From Micromonospora eburnea (GTDB taxonomy: Bacteria; Actinomycetota; Actinomycetes; Mycobacteriales; Micromonosporaceae), in contig NZ_FMHY01000002.1 in NCBI RefSeq assembly GCF_900090225.1, forward strand, positions 2,542,001-2,606,000: a stretch of DNA of 64,000 bases. The letters run 5' to 3'. The notes beneath the pieces were generated by a model, which saw only the letters and a list, made by a program, of their open reading frames with translations, did not search any database and had not been told where the DNA came from. Below are positions 51,214-60,507 of the stretch, piece by piece (the stretch's first letter is position 1; each line of letters begins with the position of its first letter). The translations under genes and the position numbers were made by a program.

Positions 51214-51382
51214 CAGCGCGGACGTGACCGATGGCCAGCTGGTTCTGAGGATGAAGGATGCCCAAGCATGCCTCGAATTGAACACTCGGCGTAGCTGGCG
51301 GGGGGAGGTGAGCCTGTGGCAATGGGCCGACGACCCGGACACCGGGGAACGCGAAACCCTCGTCCAGAGGTCTGCCTGCTAG
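51205..51382 (+). pseudogene. C-terminal coding remnant next to the IS
   Basis: Starting just inside the IS right end, the frame SADVTDGQLVLRMKDAQA to the stop at 51382 has ordinary protein composition (ELNTRRSWRGEVSLWQW, then DPDTGERETLVQRSAC). It has no start or ribosome site of its own outside the IS. It is probably the end of a gene interrupted or truncated by the insertion; no family is recognised. The rest to 51491 holds nothing. Confidence 0.35.
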
Positions 51383-51491
51383 CCGCGCGAAATGTTGACC
51401 GAAGGTAGGCAGTCGAGCGCCGTCCCGGATCGGTGCTGGACCTTTCCCCTGGGATAGGGCCCAGCATCGTCGGTGCCGGCCACCGGCCGGT

Positions 51492-53105
51492 ATGAGCCGA
51501 CCGGGGGTTGTGGGTATGGGAGCGCCGACGAGAGCGGCTGGAACTGGTAGCGACGCCGGTGGCGGTGCCGGCACGGGCGCAAGGGTACGCAGGCTGGGCG
51601 CGTATCTGGTGGACCGGCGTCCACTGGCGATCCCCGCGTACCGGCGGCTGTGGGTCGCGTCGGTGATCGCCGCGGTGGGTGGCTCGTTCAGCGTGCTTGC
51701 CATTCCCACACAGCTGTTCACCTTGACCGGCTCGTCCGCGACCGTTGGTGTGTCGGCGGCCGTCTCGTTGGTCGCGCTGCTGGTCGCGGCGTTGTGGGGT
51801 GGCGCACTCGCGGACGCCATGGACCGGCGTCGGCTGCTTCTCGGCGCCAACGGTGGCCTGGCGCTGACGTACGCGGGGTTGTGGGCGCAGGCGGCGCTGG
51901 ACCTGCGGTCGGTGCCGGTGTTGATGGCGCTGGTCGCGGGCCAGGGCCTCAGCTACGGAGCGATCATGGCGGCGATGGGCGCGGCGGTGCCCCGCGTGGT
52001 ACCGGCCGACCTGCTGGCCGCCGCGAACGGACTGAGCTCGCTGGTCCGGTACACCGGGTCGATCGTGGGTCCGCTGCTGGCCGGGGTGCTGATCCCGGTG
52101 GTGGGGCTGGGCGTGTTGTACCTGTTGGACACGCTGGCGCTGGTGGTCGTCGCGTGGTCGGTGTTCCGGCTGCCCCCGCTCCCACCGGCACCGCCGTCGA
52201 TGCCGACCACCGGAACGACGCCTTCCTCGGTTGGCGCGAGCGTGGCGCTGCGGCGGTCGATGGTCGGCCGGATGCTGGCCGGTTTCCGGTTCCTGTTCGC
52301 ACGGCGGCTGCTGGTGGCGCTGATCGGGGTCGACCTCGCCGCGATGGTGTTCGGGGCGCCGTGGGCGCTGTACCCGGAGCTGGCCGAGCGGGAGTTCGGC
52401 GGCGCGGCCGGGGGCGGTTTCCAGCTCGGTGTGCTCTACGCCAGCTTCCCGGCCGGCGTGGTCGCGGTCGGGTTGCTGTCCGGCGTGTTCACTCGTGCCG
52501 GGCGGCACGGTGTGCTGATGGCGTCCGCCGCGGCCGCCTGGGGTGTGACGGTCGTAGTGCTGGGGCTGGCACCCCAGCTGTGGCTCGCCGCCGTCGCGCT
52601 GGTGGCCGGCGGGGGCGCGAACTTCGTGCTGAGTACGTTCCGCCGTGCGATCAGCCAGGCGAACACCGAGGACGCGCTGCGCGGCCGGATCGAGGGGTCG
52701 ATGGTGGTCGTCACGGTGGGCGGCCCACAGGTCGCCAACCTCCTGCACGGTGTGGCGGGGGCGGCGTGGGGACCACGCTGGGCGATCTCAGTCGGTGGGG
52801 TGCTGACCGTTCTCGCCGTCGCGGGGATCATCCGGGCCCTGCCGCAGCTGTGGCAGTACGACGCCTCGCTCCAGCGGTTGCGCTCACACGGTGACGTGCG
52901 ACGGCGGTCAGGCCGGCACCAGGACGGCAGGGCGTCGGATAATTGCGGCCAAGACAGGCTGACAGGCACAAACTGCGCCGGTCGGGGTTCAAGCCGCGCC
53001 GGTGGAGGCGTTGAGCGGTCGGCCGGGGGTATTTGCCTGGTTGGGCCCGCCTGGACACCTGAACAGCGCAGAAGATGCGGGCGCTGGGGGTGCTGGCGAG
53101 GATAA
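51492..53105 (+). CDS. MFS transporter with anomalous C-terminal tail
   Basis: 537 residues from ATG 51492. About ten to twelve membrane segments of an MFS_3-like exporter, with the loop 2-3 signature LWGGALADAMDRRRLLLGAN and a second-half counterpart GVLYASFPAGVVAVGLLSGVF. Transport substrate unknown. Membrane sequence ends near residue 450 (IRALPQLWQYDASLQRLRS). The last ~80 residues are Arg/Gly/Cys-rich and unlike any transporter tail; they look like non-coding DNA read through after a lost stop or frameshift. Confidence 0.8.
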   Translation: MSRPGVVGMGAPTRAAGTGSDAGGGAGTGARVRRLGAYLVDRRPLAIPAYRRLWVASVIAAVGGSFSVLAIPTQLFTLTGSSATVGVSAAVSLVALLVAALWGGALADAMDRRRLLLGANGGLALTYAGLWAQAALDLRSVPVLMALVAGQGLSYGAIMAAMGAAVPRVVPADLLAAANGLSSLVRYTGSIVGPLLAGVLIPVVGLGVLYLLDTLALVVVAWSVFRLPPLPPAPPSMPTTGTTPSSVGASVALRRSMVGRMLAGFRFLFARRLLVALIGVDLAAMVFGAPWALYPELAEREFGGAAGGGFQLGVLYASFPAGVVAVGLLSGVFTRAGRHGVLMASAAAAWGVTVVVLGLAPQLWLAAVALVAGGGANFVLSTFRRAISQANTEDALRGRIEGSMVVVTVGGPQVANLLHGVAGAAWGPRWAISVGGVLTVLAVAGIIRALPQLWQYDASLQRLRSHGDVRRRSGRHQDGRASDNCGQDRLTGTNCAGRGSSRAGGGVERSAGGICLVGPAWTPEQRRRCGRWGCWRG

Positions 53106-53128
53106 GGTGGTGAGGGAAGGGGACGACC

Positions 53129-53305
53129 ATGGCCGACGACACGCCAGTCAAGGCTCGGCGGGCCACGCCCACGATCGTCGGCGTGTCGGCCGAACCTCCC
53201 GAGGAACCACCGAGCAGCCTCGACCTGTGGGCCCGGGCCCAGGTGCTGCACCGCTGTTTCGGTGAGGACGACGGGGAGCCGCACATCATGCGGGGCCTCG
53301 ACTGA
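53129..53305 (+). CDS. Small hypothetical protein
   Basis: 58 residues from ATG 53129, preceded by a purine-rich gagggaaggggac stretch. Sequence: a basic N terminus (MADDTPVKARRATPTIVGVS), a Glu/Pro stretch, then LDLWARAQVLHRCFGEDDG and a final MRGLD. Composition is like a real short protein and it fills the gap between the transporter and the sigma gene. No domain recognised. Confidence 0.55.
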   Translation: MADDTPVKARRATPTIVGVSAEPPEEPPSSLDLWARAQVLHRCFGEDDGEPHIMRGLD

Positions 53306-53364
53306 GCTCACGCCCGTCGCCGGGCGCCCCGCCATCTGCTCGGGCCGGGCGGGACCCGGACGAG

Positions 53365-54594
53365 TCAGCCCAGCCGGGCAGCGCGGGCGTGCAGGTAGCG
53401 CTGCTGGGCCAGGTTCATCGACCGGCGGGCCGCCGCCAGGTACGCCTGCCGTGCCGCCGCCGCCTCGCCGGCCAGCTCCAGCAGGTGCGCGCGGGCGGCA
53501 TACCGGCGGGGGTCCTCGGCGACCCGGCGGTCGGCGCCGAGCGCGTCGAGTAGCCGCAGCCCGGCCCGGGGACCACGGGCCATGGCCACCGCCACCGCGT
53601 GGTTGAGGCGGATCACAGGGTTGTCGGAGCCGGCCAGCAGCAGTTCGTACAGGGCGACGATCTGTGGCCAGTCGGTGGCCGCCACGCTGGGCGCCTCGTC
53701 GTGCAGGGCGGCGATCGCCGCCTGGAGCTGGTACGGGCCCACCGCGCCCCGGGGCAGGGCGGCGTCGACGAGCCGGATCCCCTCGGCGATCTGCTCACCC
53801 CGCCAGCGGCGCCGGTCCTGTTCGGCCATCGGCACCAGCGAACCGTCCGGCCCGGTCCGGGCCGGGGTACGCGCGTCGGTGAGCAGCATCAACGCCAGCA
53901 GCCCGGCCGCCTCCGGGTCGTCGGTGAGCCGATGCAGCAGCCGGGCCAGCCGGATCGCCTCGGCGCGCAGGTCGGTGCGGTGCAGGTGCTCGCCGGCTGT
54001 GCTCGCGTACCCCTCGTTGAAGACCAGGTAGAGGATGTGCAGCACGGCATCGAGCCGGGCGGCCCGGTCCGCGCCGGCGGGCAGGGCGAACGGCAGGCCG
54101 CTGGCGCGGATGCGCTGTTTGGCCCGGGTGATCCGCCGGGTCATGGTGGCCTCCGGCACCAGGAACGCCCGGGCCACCTCGGCGGTGCTCAGCCCGCCGA
54201 CCGCGCGCAGGGTGAGCGCGATCTGCCCGGCCGGTGGCAGCGACGGGTGGCAGCAGAGGAACAGCAGGATCAGCGTGTCGTCGGCGTCGTCCGGCCCGTG
54301 GTCGGCCGGCGGTGCCAGCCACCGGTCCGGCGGAAGTCGGCGGGCGACGGCGTCCTCCCGCCGGCGCCGGGCCTGTTCGGCGCGGAGCAGGTCGGTCAAC
54401 CGGCGGGACGCGACGGTGATCAGCCACGCCTTCGGATCGTCGGGCAGCCCGGTTCCGGGCCATCCGCGGGCGGCGGCCAGCAGTGCCTCCTGGGTGGCGT
54501 CCTCGGCGGTGTCGAAGTGCCCGTACCGGCGCACGAGCGCGCCGAGGACCTGCGGTGCCAGGGCGCGCAGCAGGTCCTCGACGCTGTCGATCAC
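53365..54594 (-). CDS. ECF sigma factor with C-terminal DUF6596/TPR domain (ECF42 type)
   Basis: 409 residues. Sigma-2 region (VRRYGHFDTAEDATQEALLA, then LITVASRRLTDLLR) and sigma-4 region (LTLRAVGGLSTAEVARAFLV, EATMTRRITRAKQRIR) are followed by a ~200-residue helical, TPR-like extension (LYLVFNEGYAST, WPQIVALYELLL). This extension and the adjacent DGPF gene define the ECF42 group, in which the extension controls activity without an anti-sigma factor. It begins 3 nt after the DGPF gene, so the pair is one transcript. Confidence 0.9.
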   Translation of the reverse strand: MIDSVEDLLRALAPQVLGALVRRYGHFDTAEDATQEALLAAARGWPGTGLPDDPKAWLITVASRRLTDLLRAEQARRRREDAVARRLPPDRWLAPPADHGPDDADDTLILLFLCCHPSLPPAGQIALTLRAVGGLSTAEVARAFLVPEATMTRRITRAKQRIRASGLPFALPAGADRAARLDAVLHILYLVFNEGYASTAGEHLHRTDLRAEAIRLARLLHRLTDDPEAAGLLALMLLTDARTPARTGPDGSLVPMAEQDRRRWRGEQIAEGIRLVDAALPRGAVGPYQLQAAIAALHDEAPSVAATDWPQIVALYELLLAGSDNPVIRLNHAVAVAMARGPRAGLRLLDALGADRRVAEDPRRYAARAHLLELAGEAAAARQAYLAAARRSMNLAQQRYLHARAARLG

Positions 54595-54597
54595 CGG

Positions 54598-54999
54598 TCA
54601 GTCCTGGAGTTCCTCGAGGCCGCCCACGACCGGGCGCACGTCGACGTACTCGCCCTCGGCGTCGGGGTTGACGAACCGGGCGGCGATCTCGGTGGCCCGG
54701 TCGAAGCTGGCGCACTCGACCATGGTGTAGCCGGCGAGCACCTCCTGCGTCTCGGCGTACGGGCCGTCGGTGACCACGGGCGCGCCGCCGCGCAGCCGGA
54801 CCCGGCGGGCATGCACCGGGGCGGCCAAGCCCTGCGTGTCCACCAGCTCCCCGGACTCGGCCAGCTCCTTGTGGACCGCCTCCATGTGCGCGTGCATCGC
54901 CGCGACCTGCTCAGGGCTCATCGGCGGCTGCCCGCCCGGCCGCCCGGCGAGGGCGTCGTAGTCCTGCTGGCTGCCGTAGAGCATGATCAGATACTTCAC
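54598..54999 (-). CDS. DGPF/YCII-like protein, ECF42 partner
   Basis: 133 residues from the GTG at 54999 (gagaggagag site). KYLIMLYGSQQDYDALAG opens a YCII-like ferredoxin-fold domain, and VVTDGPYAETQEVLAGYTMV carries the DGPF-type motif. Proteins of this family are encoded with ECF42 sigma factors and are among their usual targets; the biochemical role is open. It is the first gene of the pair. Confidence 0.9.
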   Translation of the reverse strand: MKYLIMLYGSQQDYDALAGRPGGQPPMSPEQVAAMHAHMEAVHKELAESGELVDTQGLAAPVHARRVRLRGGAPVVTDGPYAETQEVLAGYTMVECASFDRATEIAARFVNPDAEGEYVDVRPVVGGLEELQD

Positions 55000-55444
55000 G
55001 GTCTCTCCTCTCGGCCGGCGCCCGTCGCGCCGCTCACCCGGGACGTCGGAGCCGGGCAGCCGCCCCGGACACCAGCCTAGGGACGTCAGCCGCCCGTGCC
55101 CTGCGGCCGCGTCCGACGGCTGCGCCATGTTCCTACCGTCGGAATGACGACGATTCTGGTTGGGGTGCGGGTGGTCGCCCTGGCCGCGGCGGCGGTCGGG
55201 TTCGTGTCCTGGCGGGACCGGTCGCGGTCCGTCGCGGGCGAGGACCGGACGGTCGCCCACGACGCCGGGGTCCCGCCAGCAGCGGTACGAGGGGCAGCGC
55301 CACGCCGCCCAGGGCGACACGATCCGCCGGGACCAGTGTTCGGCCTGTGACCTCGCGACCGGGGTTGATGCCGTAGGTCACCCGCGCCGGGTGGCCCGGG
55401 CGCCGGCCCGCACCGGCTGGAAGGATCGGCGGGTACGCCAGCGT
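55000..55444. other. Divergent intergenic region (ECF42 pair / HAD gene)
   Basis: About 445 nt. An ATG frame at 55144-55350 encodes one hydrophobic stretch (ILVGVRVVALAAAAVGFV) but has no ribosome site and an Arg/Pro-rich remainder, so I do not call it. The promoter of the ECF42/DGPF pair is expected here, but I cannot pick a reliable -35/-10. Confidence 0.45.
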
Positions 55445-56131
55445 GTGAAGGAGGCCCCGCTGATCAGCAAGCATCCCGCCGCCGTGCTCTTCGACATGGA
55501 CGGCACCTTGGTCGACAGCGAGAAGCTGTGGGACGTCGCGTTGCAGGAACTGGCCGCGGTCTACGGCGGCGAGCTGTCGGAGACCGCCCGCAAGGCGATC
55601 ATCGGCACCAGCATGGCCGCCTCGATGCGGATCCTGCACGACGATCTCGGCCAACCGGAACGGGATCCGCAGGCCAGCGCCGAATGGATCAACGCGCGGA
55701 TCCTGGAGCTGTTCCGTACCGGGCTGCGTTGGCGACCGGGCGCGCTGACCCTGCTGCGGGCGGTCCGCGCGGCCGGCATTCCGACGGCCCTGGTCACCTC
55801 CAGTGGCCGACCACTGGTCGAGGTCGCCCTCGACACACTCGGCCGGGACAGCTTCGACGCGGTGGTGTGCGGGGACGAGGTGGGCGCGGCCAAGCCGCAC
55901 CCGGAGCCGTACCTGACCGCCGCCCGGCTGCTCGACGTGCCGATCGAGCGGTGCGTGGCGATCGAGGACTCGCCGACCGGGGTGGCCAGCGCCCTGGCCG
56001 CCGGGGCGGCCGTGCTGGCCGTGCCGGCCGAGGTGCCGCTGCCGCCGACGGACGGCGTACACCAGTTGGAGAGCCTGACCGGGGCGGACCTGGAGCTGCT
56101 CGCGGCGCTGCTCGGCGATCCGCCGGCATGA
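55445..56131 (+). CDS. HAD-family phosphatase (beta-phosphoglucomutase/Gph-like)
   Basis: 228 residues from GTG 55445. HAD motifs: FDMDGTLVDSEKLWD (I), LVTSSGRPL (II), EVGAAKPHPEPYL (Lys, III) and AIEDSPTGVASAL (IV), with a helical cap between I and II. Activity is expected on small phosphorylated metabolites. The start is unclear: aaggagg at 55448-55454 lies inside the chosen start and would place initiation at a CTG (55460). The 3' end runs into the perfect palindrome 56130-56183. Confidence 0.87.
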   Translation: MKEAPLISKHPAAVLFDMDGTLVDSEKLWDVALQELAAVYGGELSETARKAIIGTSMAASMRILHDDLGQPERDPQASAEWINARILELFRTGLRWRPGALTLLRAVRAAGIPTALVTSSGRPLVEVALDTLGRDSFDAVVCGDEVGAAKPHPEPYLTAARLLDVPIERCVAIEDSPTGVASALAAGAAVLAVPAEVPLPPTDGVHQLESLTGADLELLAALLGDPPA

Positions 56132-56183
56132 AAGGAGGGGCCCCTTGTTAACAGACGTCTGTTAACAAGGGGCCCCTCCTTTC
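56130..56183. terminator. Perfect 54-bp palindrome acting as bidirectional terminator
   Basis: 27-nt arms (56130-56156 and 56157-56183) are exactly complementary with no spacer; the centre is gacgtc. The arm contains gaggggccccttgttaacag. It overlaps the HAD stop codon and ends 4 nt before the ABC permease stop on the other strand. Confidence 0.88.
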
Positions 56184-56186
56184 ACC

Positions 56187-58739
56187 TCACTCGTGGGCGA
56201 TGGCGCCCAGCACGTTGATCCGGGCGGCCCGGACCGCCGGCAGGACCGCGGCGATCACCCCGACGATCGCGGCCAGGCCGAGCATGACCCCCATCTGGCC
56301 CCAGGGCAGGATCAGGTCGTTGATCCCCTCGTCCTTCAGCGCCCGGACCACGGCGGCGCCGAGGCCGCTGCCGACGGCGACGCCCAGCAGCGCGCCGAAC
56401 ACCGAGATCACCACCGCCTCGACGGTGATCATGCGCATGGTCTGCGCCCGGCGCAGCCCGATCGCCCGCAGCAGGCCCAGCTCCCGGGTGCGTTCCAGCA
56501 CCGACAGGGCCAGGGTGTTCACGATGCCGAGGACCGCGATCACGATGGCCAGCGCCAGCAGGATCTGGATCATCTGGAGCAGCCCGTCGAGCGAGCCGGC
56601 CTGCTGCTTGATGAACGCGTCCCGGTCGGCCACCGACACCTCGGGGGAGTCGGCGAGCAACTGCTCCACCTGCGGCTGGACGTCGGCCACCCGAGCGCCC
56701 GGGGCGAGCTGCAGGTAGCCCTGCATCGGCTTCGGGCTGGCGAAGTCGCGGGCCGCCTCCGGGGGCAGCATCATCGGGTTGGTCAGCTGCGAGCTCTGGT
56801 AGATGCCGCTGACCGTGTACGTGCGAGCCTCGCCGCGGGACAGCTGCACGGTCACCTCGGAGCCGACGGAGAGGTTCCGTGACTTCGCCGTGTCCGAGCT
56901 GACCAGCATCTGTTCCGAGGTGAGCCGGCTGATGTCACCGGAGCTGGCCTTCGCCCCGAAGATCCGCTCCAGCGCGGCCACGTTGCTGGATGCGGCCACC
57001 CAGGTCCGTTGGCCGTTGACCAGGGCCATGTCGCCGTACTCGCCGTCGACCAGCTGCACGCCGGGCAGCGCCGCCGCCTTCTCCAGCACCGCCGGGTCGA
57101 AGCTCGGCGGTCGCGGGCCGCTCTGCGTCCCGGCGATCACCAGCTCGGCCTTGATGGTGTCCTTCGCCAGGGCGGTGATGCTTCCCTTCGCCGAGTCCAG
57201 GATCACCGTCACGCCGGTGACCAGGGCGATGCCGACCATCAGCGCGGCGGCGGTGATCGCCGTACGGCGGGGGTTGCGCCCCGAATTGAGCCGGCCCAGC
57301 TTGCCGGGCACCGACCAGGCGAAGATCGCCCCGAGCAGGGAGACCACCGGGCGGCTGATCAACGGGGTCAGCAGCGCCACGCCGATGAATGCGAACAGCA
57401 CACCGCCCAGGATGGTGGTCAGGGTGTTGTCCCCGGCGTTGCCGCTGAGCCCGAGGAACAGCAGCGCGGCGCCGACCGCGGTGACCAGCGCGCCGGCCAC
57501 CGTGATCCGGGTCAGCGGCCGGTCGGGGTTGGCCACGTCCTGCATCGCCGCGATCGGCGGGATCCGGGACGCGCGCAGCGCCGGCAGCAGCGCCGCCACC
57601 ACGGTGATCACCAGGCCGACCGCGAACGCGCCGATCACCGCCGCCGCCGGTACGCCGATCCCGGCCAGGCTGAGGCCCCCGGCGAGGTTGCCGAAGAGCC
57701 ACGCCAGCAGCGCGCCGATGCCGACGCCGGCGGCCAGGCCGAACACCGAGGCGATCAGGCCCACCGCGATGGCCTCCAGCACCACCGAACCGATGATCTG
57801 CCGGCGGCTCGCCCCGACGGCCCGCATCAGGGCCAGCTCACGGGTCCGCTGCGCGACGATGATCGAGAAGGTGTTGAGGATCAGGAACGTGCCGACCAGC
57901 AGCGCCACCGCCGCGAAGCCGAGCAGGATCCGGTTGAAGAAGGACAGCGCCTCCTTGAAACCCTGCGCGGCCTCGGTGGAGAGCTGCTCGCCGGTCTTGA
58001 CCACGTATCCGTCACCCAGGGCGGCGGCCACCGCGTCGCGCAGCGACTCGTCGGAGACGCCACTGGCGGCCGTGACCGTCACGCTGCTGAAGGTATCCGC
58101 CTCGCCCAGCATCAGCCGTTGCGCCGTCGGGGTGGTGAACATGATCTCGTTGGTGCCGCCGACCGAGTCGCGGCCGCCGCTGTAGCCGAAGATCCCGACG
58201 ATGGTGAACTCCTGCTTCGGCGCGATGGGCGTCAGCACCCCGACCCGGTCGCCGAGCTTCACCTTGGCGGCGGTGGCGAGCCCCTGGTTGATGACGATCT
58301 CGTCGTCGGCGCGCGGGTCGTGCCCCTCGCGCAACGTCAGCTGCTCGGACTCGCCGGTCCAGTTCTCGCCCAGCTGCGGCGGGCCCAACGAGGCGACCAC
58401 CTTGCCGTTGCTGCCGATCAGCTGGGCCCCGTCAGCCGCGACCACGCCGGTGGCCGAGGCCACCCCGGGCACCGCGCGGACCTTGTCCACCGTCGCCGCC
58501 GGGAGCGGGGTCGCCGTCTGCTCGCCCTCCATCTCCGACACGGCGATCTTGGGCTTGGCCGCGACGTTGACGTCCACCCCCTGGTACGCGTCGGCGAAGA
58601 TCGCGTCGAAGGTGCGGCCGAGGGTGTCGGTCAGCACGAACGCGCCGGAGACGAACATGACGCCCAGCACGACCGCCAGACCCGACAGCACGAGGCGTAC
58701 CTTTCGGGCCAGCAGGCTCTTCAGGGTTGCCCGGAACAT
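56187..58739 (-). CDS. ABC transporter permease, double FtsX/MacB type
   Basis: 850 residues. N-terminal membrane anchor (VRLVLSGLAVVLGVMFVSGA), a MacB periplasmic-like domain, an FtsX-type three-helix bundle (~260-410), a middle pair of helices, a second extracellular domain and a second FtsX bundle at the C terminus (LLALAIVIAVLGIVNTLALS, then ELGLLRAIGLRRAQTMRMI). This DUF214-type arrangement moves lipids, peptides or drugs, or transmits force, rather than importing solutes. Its ATG overlaps the ATPase stop (ATGA). The two-component system upstream is a likely regulator. Confidence 0.9.
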   Translation of the reverse strand: MFRATLKSLLARKVRLVLSGLAVVLGVMFVSGAFVLTDTLGRTFDAIFADAYQGVDVNVAAKPKIAVSEMEGEQTATPLPAATVDKVRAVPGVASATGVVAADGAQLIGSNGKVVASLGPPQLGENWTGESEQLTLREGHDPRADDEIVINQGLATAAKVKLGDRVGVLTPIAPKQEFTIVGIFGYSGGRDSVGGTNEIMFTTPTAQRLMLGEADTFSSVTVTAASGVSDESLRDAVAAALGDGYVVKTGEQLSTEAAQGFKEALSFFNRILLGFAAVALLVGTFLILNTFSIIVAQRTRELALMRAVGASRRQIIGSVVLEAIAVGLIASVFGLAAGVGIGALLAWLFGNLAGGLSLAGIGVPAAAVIGAFAVGLVITVVAALLPALRASRIPPIAAMQDVANPDRPLTRITVAGALVTAVGAALLFLGLSGNAGDNTLTTILGGVLFAFIGVALLTPLISRPVVSLLGAIFAWSVPGKLGRLNSGRNPRRTAITAAALMVGIALVTGVTVILDSAKGSITALAKDTIKAELVIAGTQSGPRPPSFDPAVLEKAAALPGVQLVDGEYGDMALVNGQRTWVAASSNVAALERIFGAKASSGDISRLTSEQMLVSSDTAKSRNLSVGSEVTVQLSRGEARTYTVSGIYQSSQLTNPMMLPPEAARDFASPKPMQGYLQLAPGARVADVQPQVEQLLADSPEVSVADRDAFIKQQAGSLDGLLQMIQILLALAIVIAVLGIVNTLALSVLERTRELGLLRAIGLRRAQTMRMITVEAVVISVFGALLGVAVGSGLGAAVVRALKDEGINDLILPWGQMGVMLGLAAIVGVIAAVLPAVRAARINVLGAIAHE

Positions 58740-59506
58740 CAGTTCGCCACCTCGGCCGAGGTGTCCAGCTTCTTCATGGTGTCCAGCACCGTGTCGGCGG
58801 TCGGCTCGATCAGTTCGGAGACGATCTGCCCGTCGGCGAGGAAGACCACCCGATCGGCGTACGCGGCGGCGGTCGGGTCGTGGGTCACCATCACGATGGT
58901 CTGGCCGTGCTCGCGGACCGAGTTACGCAGGAAGCTGAGCACCTCCGCGCCGGAGCGGGAGTCCAGGTTGCCCGTCGGCTCGTCCGCGAAGATCACGTCG
59001 GGACGGGCGACCAGGGCGCGGGCGCAGGCCACCCGCTGCTGCTGACCGCCGGAGAGCTGCGCCGGCCGGTGCCCCAGCCGCTCCCGCAGACCCACCGTGT
59101 TGATCACCGTGTCGTACCAGGCCGGGTCCGGTTTGCGGCCGGCGATCGACATCGGCAGCAGGATGTTCTCCTGGGCGGTGAGCGTGGGCAGCAGGTTGAA
59201 CTGCTGGAAGATGAAGCCCACCTTGTCCCGGCGCAGCTTCGTCAGCCCGGCGTCGCCGAGCCCGGTCACCGTGGTGTCGCCGATCGTGACGGTGCCCCGG
59301 GTCACCGTGTCCAGGCCGGCCAGGCAGTGCATCAGCGTCGACTTGCCCGAGCCGGACGGGCCCATGATCGCGGTGAACCGGCCCCGTTCGAACTCGGCGG
59401 TCACCCCCCGCAGCGCGGTGACCTGAGCCTCACCGCTGCCGTACACCTTCCACACGTCGTTCGCCCGGGCCGCGGCCTGCGCCTGCTGGCCTATCGTCGC
59501 GGTCAC
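58739..59506 (-). CDS. ABC transporter ATP-binding protein (MacB/LolD type)
   Basis: 255 residues from GTG 59506 (agaggt site). Walker A GPSGSGKST at 49-57, Q-loop FIFQQFNLLPTLTAQEN, signature LSGGQQQRVACARAL, Walker B VIFADEPTGNLDSRSG, H-loop MVTHDPTAAAYADRVV. The signature and length match MacB/LolD ATPases that drive FtsX-type permeases. Co-translated with the permease. Confidence 0.93.
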   Translation of the reverse strand: MTATIGQQAQAAARANDVWKVYGSGEAQVTALRGVTAEFERGRFTAIMGPSGSGKSTLMHCLAGLDTVTRGTVTIGDTTVTGLGDAGLTKLRRDKVGFIFQQFNLLPTLTAQENILLPMSIAGRKPDPAWYDTVINTVGLRERLGHRPAQLSGGQQQRVACARALVARPDVIFADEPTGNLDSRSGAEVLSFLRNSVREHGQTIVMVTHDPTAAAYADRVVFLADGQIVSELIEPTADTVLDTMKKLDTSAEVAN

Positions 59507-59696
59507 GTCATCTACCTCTTCCGTCTGCCTGCTGATCCACACCGCCCCCGCTGGCCGGTGCGGCAGTTCCCATCCTCGGCGCCGTCGAACGGGGATCCGT
59601 CCGACCCCGGGCGGAGCCACCGCCGGAAATCACGGTGAGGGTCGACCCCGAGACCGACTCAGGGTCCCCCCTGACCCCCGTCGCACGGCGTCGCCG

Positions 59697-59727
59697 ACGC
59701 TAGGACGTCACGTTGCGTCAGAGTCAA
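59697..59727 (-). promoter_or_regulatory. Candidate sigma-70-type promoter of the ABC operon
   Basis: On the minus strand, TTGACT (59727-59722) is followed after 19 nt by TAGCGT (ending at 59697), a usual housekeeping hexamer pair with slightly long spacing. It lies ~190 nt upstream of the ATPase start. Confidence 0.35.
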
Positions 59728-59783
59728 CCCTGCCGCAGCACCGATGGTCACGGTAGGTGACCGTCGCCACCCCCGTACGCCGC

Positions 59784-60470
59784 TCAAGCTCCCGGGCGCA
59801 CCAACCCAGTCTCGTACGCCAGCACGACCGCCTGCACCCGGTCACGCAGCCCCAGCTTGGTCAGCACGTGCCCGACGTGTGTCTTGATGGTGGTCTCGCT
59901 GACCGACAGCGCCCGCGCGATCTCGGCGTTGGACAGCCCGCGCGCCACCTGCACCAGCACCTCCCGCTCCCGCTCGGTCAGCGCGTTCAGCGCCTTCGGC
60001 GGGGCCGCCGCGGGATCGGGCAGCACGTCGGCGAAGCGGTCCAGCAGCCGGCGCAGGATCCGCGGCGCCACCACCGCCTCCCCGGCGGCCACCGTACGGA
60101 TCGCGGTAACCAGGTCCTCCGCCGGCACGTCCTTGGCCAGGAAGCCGCTCGCCCCCGCCCGCAGCGCGCCCACCACGTACTCGTCCAGGTCGAAGGTGGT
60201 GAGGATGAGCACCCGCACCGGCAGCCGGGCGTCCACGATCGCCCGGGTCGCCGCCACCCCGTCCATCCGCGGCATCCGGATGTCCATCAGCACCACGTCC
60301 GGCAGCAGCCGCCGGGACAGCTCCACCGCCTCCAGGCCGTCCCCTGCCTCGGCGACGATGTCCAGGTCGTCCTCGGTGCCGAGCACCATCCGGAAGCCGG
60401 TACGCAGCAGCGGCTGGTCGTCGGCGAGCAGGATCCGCACCGGTCGTGGTCGCGTCGTGCTGTCGGTCAT
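59784..60470 (-). CDS. NarL/FixJ-family response regulator
   Basis: 228 residues from ATG 60470. The receiver has acidic residues in ILLADDQPLLRTGF and the phosphoacceptor Asp63 in VVLMDIRMPRMDG, with Lys in GFLAKDVPAEDL. The LuxR-type HTH is LTEREREVLVQVARGLSNAE followed by IARALSVSETTIKTHVGHVL. It is 37 nt downstream of the histidine kinase, forming a two-component operon, and lies next to the ABC operon it may control. Confidence 0.93.
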   Translation of the reverse strand: MTDSTTRPRPVRILLADDQPLLRTGFRMVLGTEDDLDIVAEAGDGLEAVELSRRLLPDVVLMDIRMPRMDGVAATRAIVDARLPVRVLILTTFDLDEYVVGALRAGASGFLAKDVPAEDLVTAIRTVAAGEAVVAPRILRRLLDRFADVLPDPAAAPPKALNALTEREREVLVQVARGLSNAEIARALSVSETTIKTHVGHVLTKLGLRDRVQAVVLAYETGLVRPGA

Positions 60471-60507
60471 CCGTCTTCCCCCGTCGTGCTGGCCGGGCCG
60501 GGAACGG

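Noticed and set aside
55144..55350. Small membrane ORF between the ECF42 pair and the HAD gene
   Set aside because: It has one hydrophobic stretch but no ribosome site, and the remainder is Arg/Pro-rich as in random high-GC frames.
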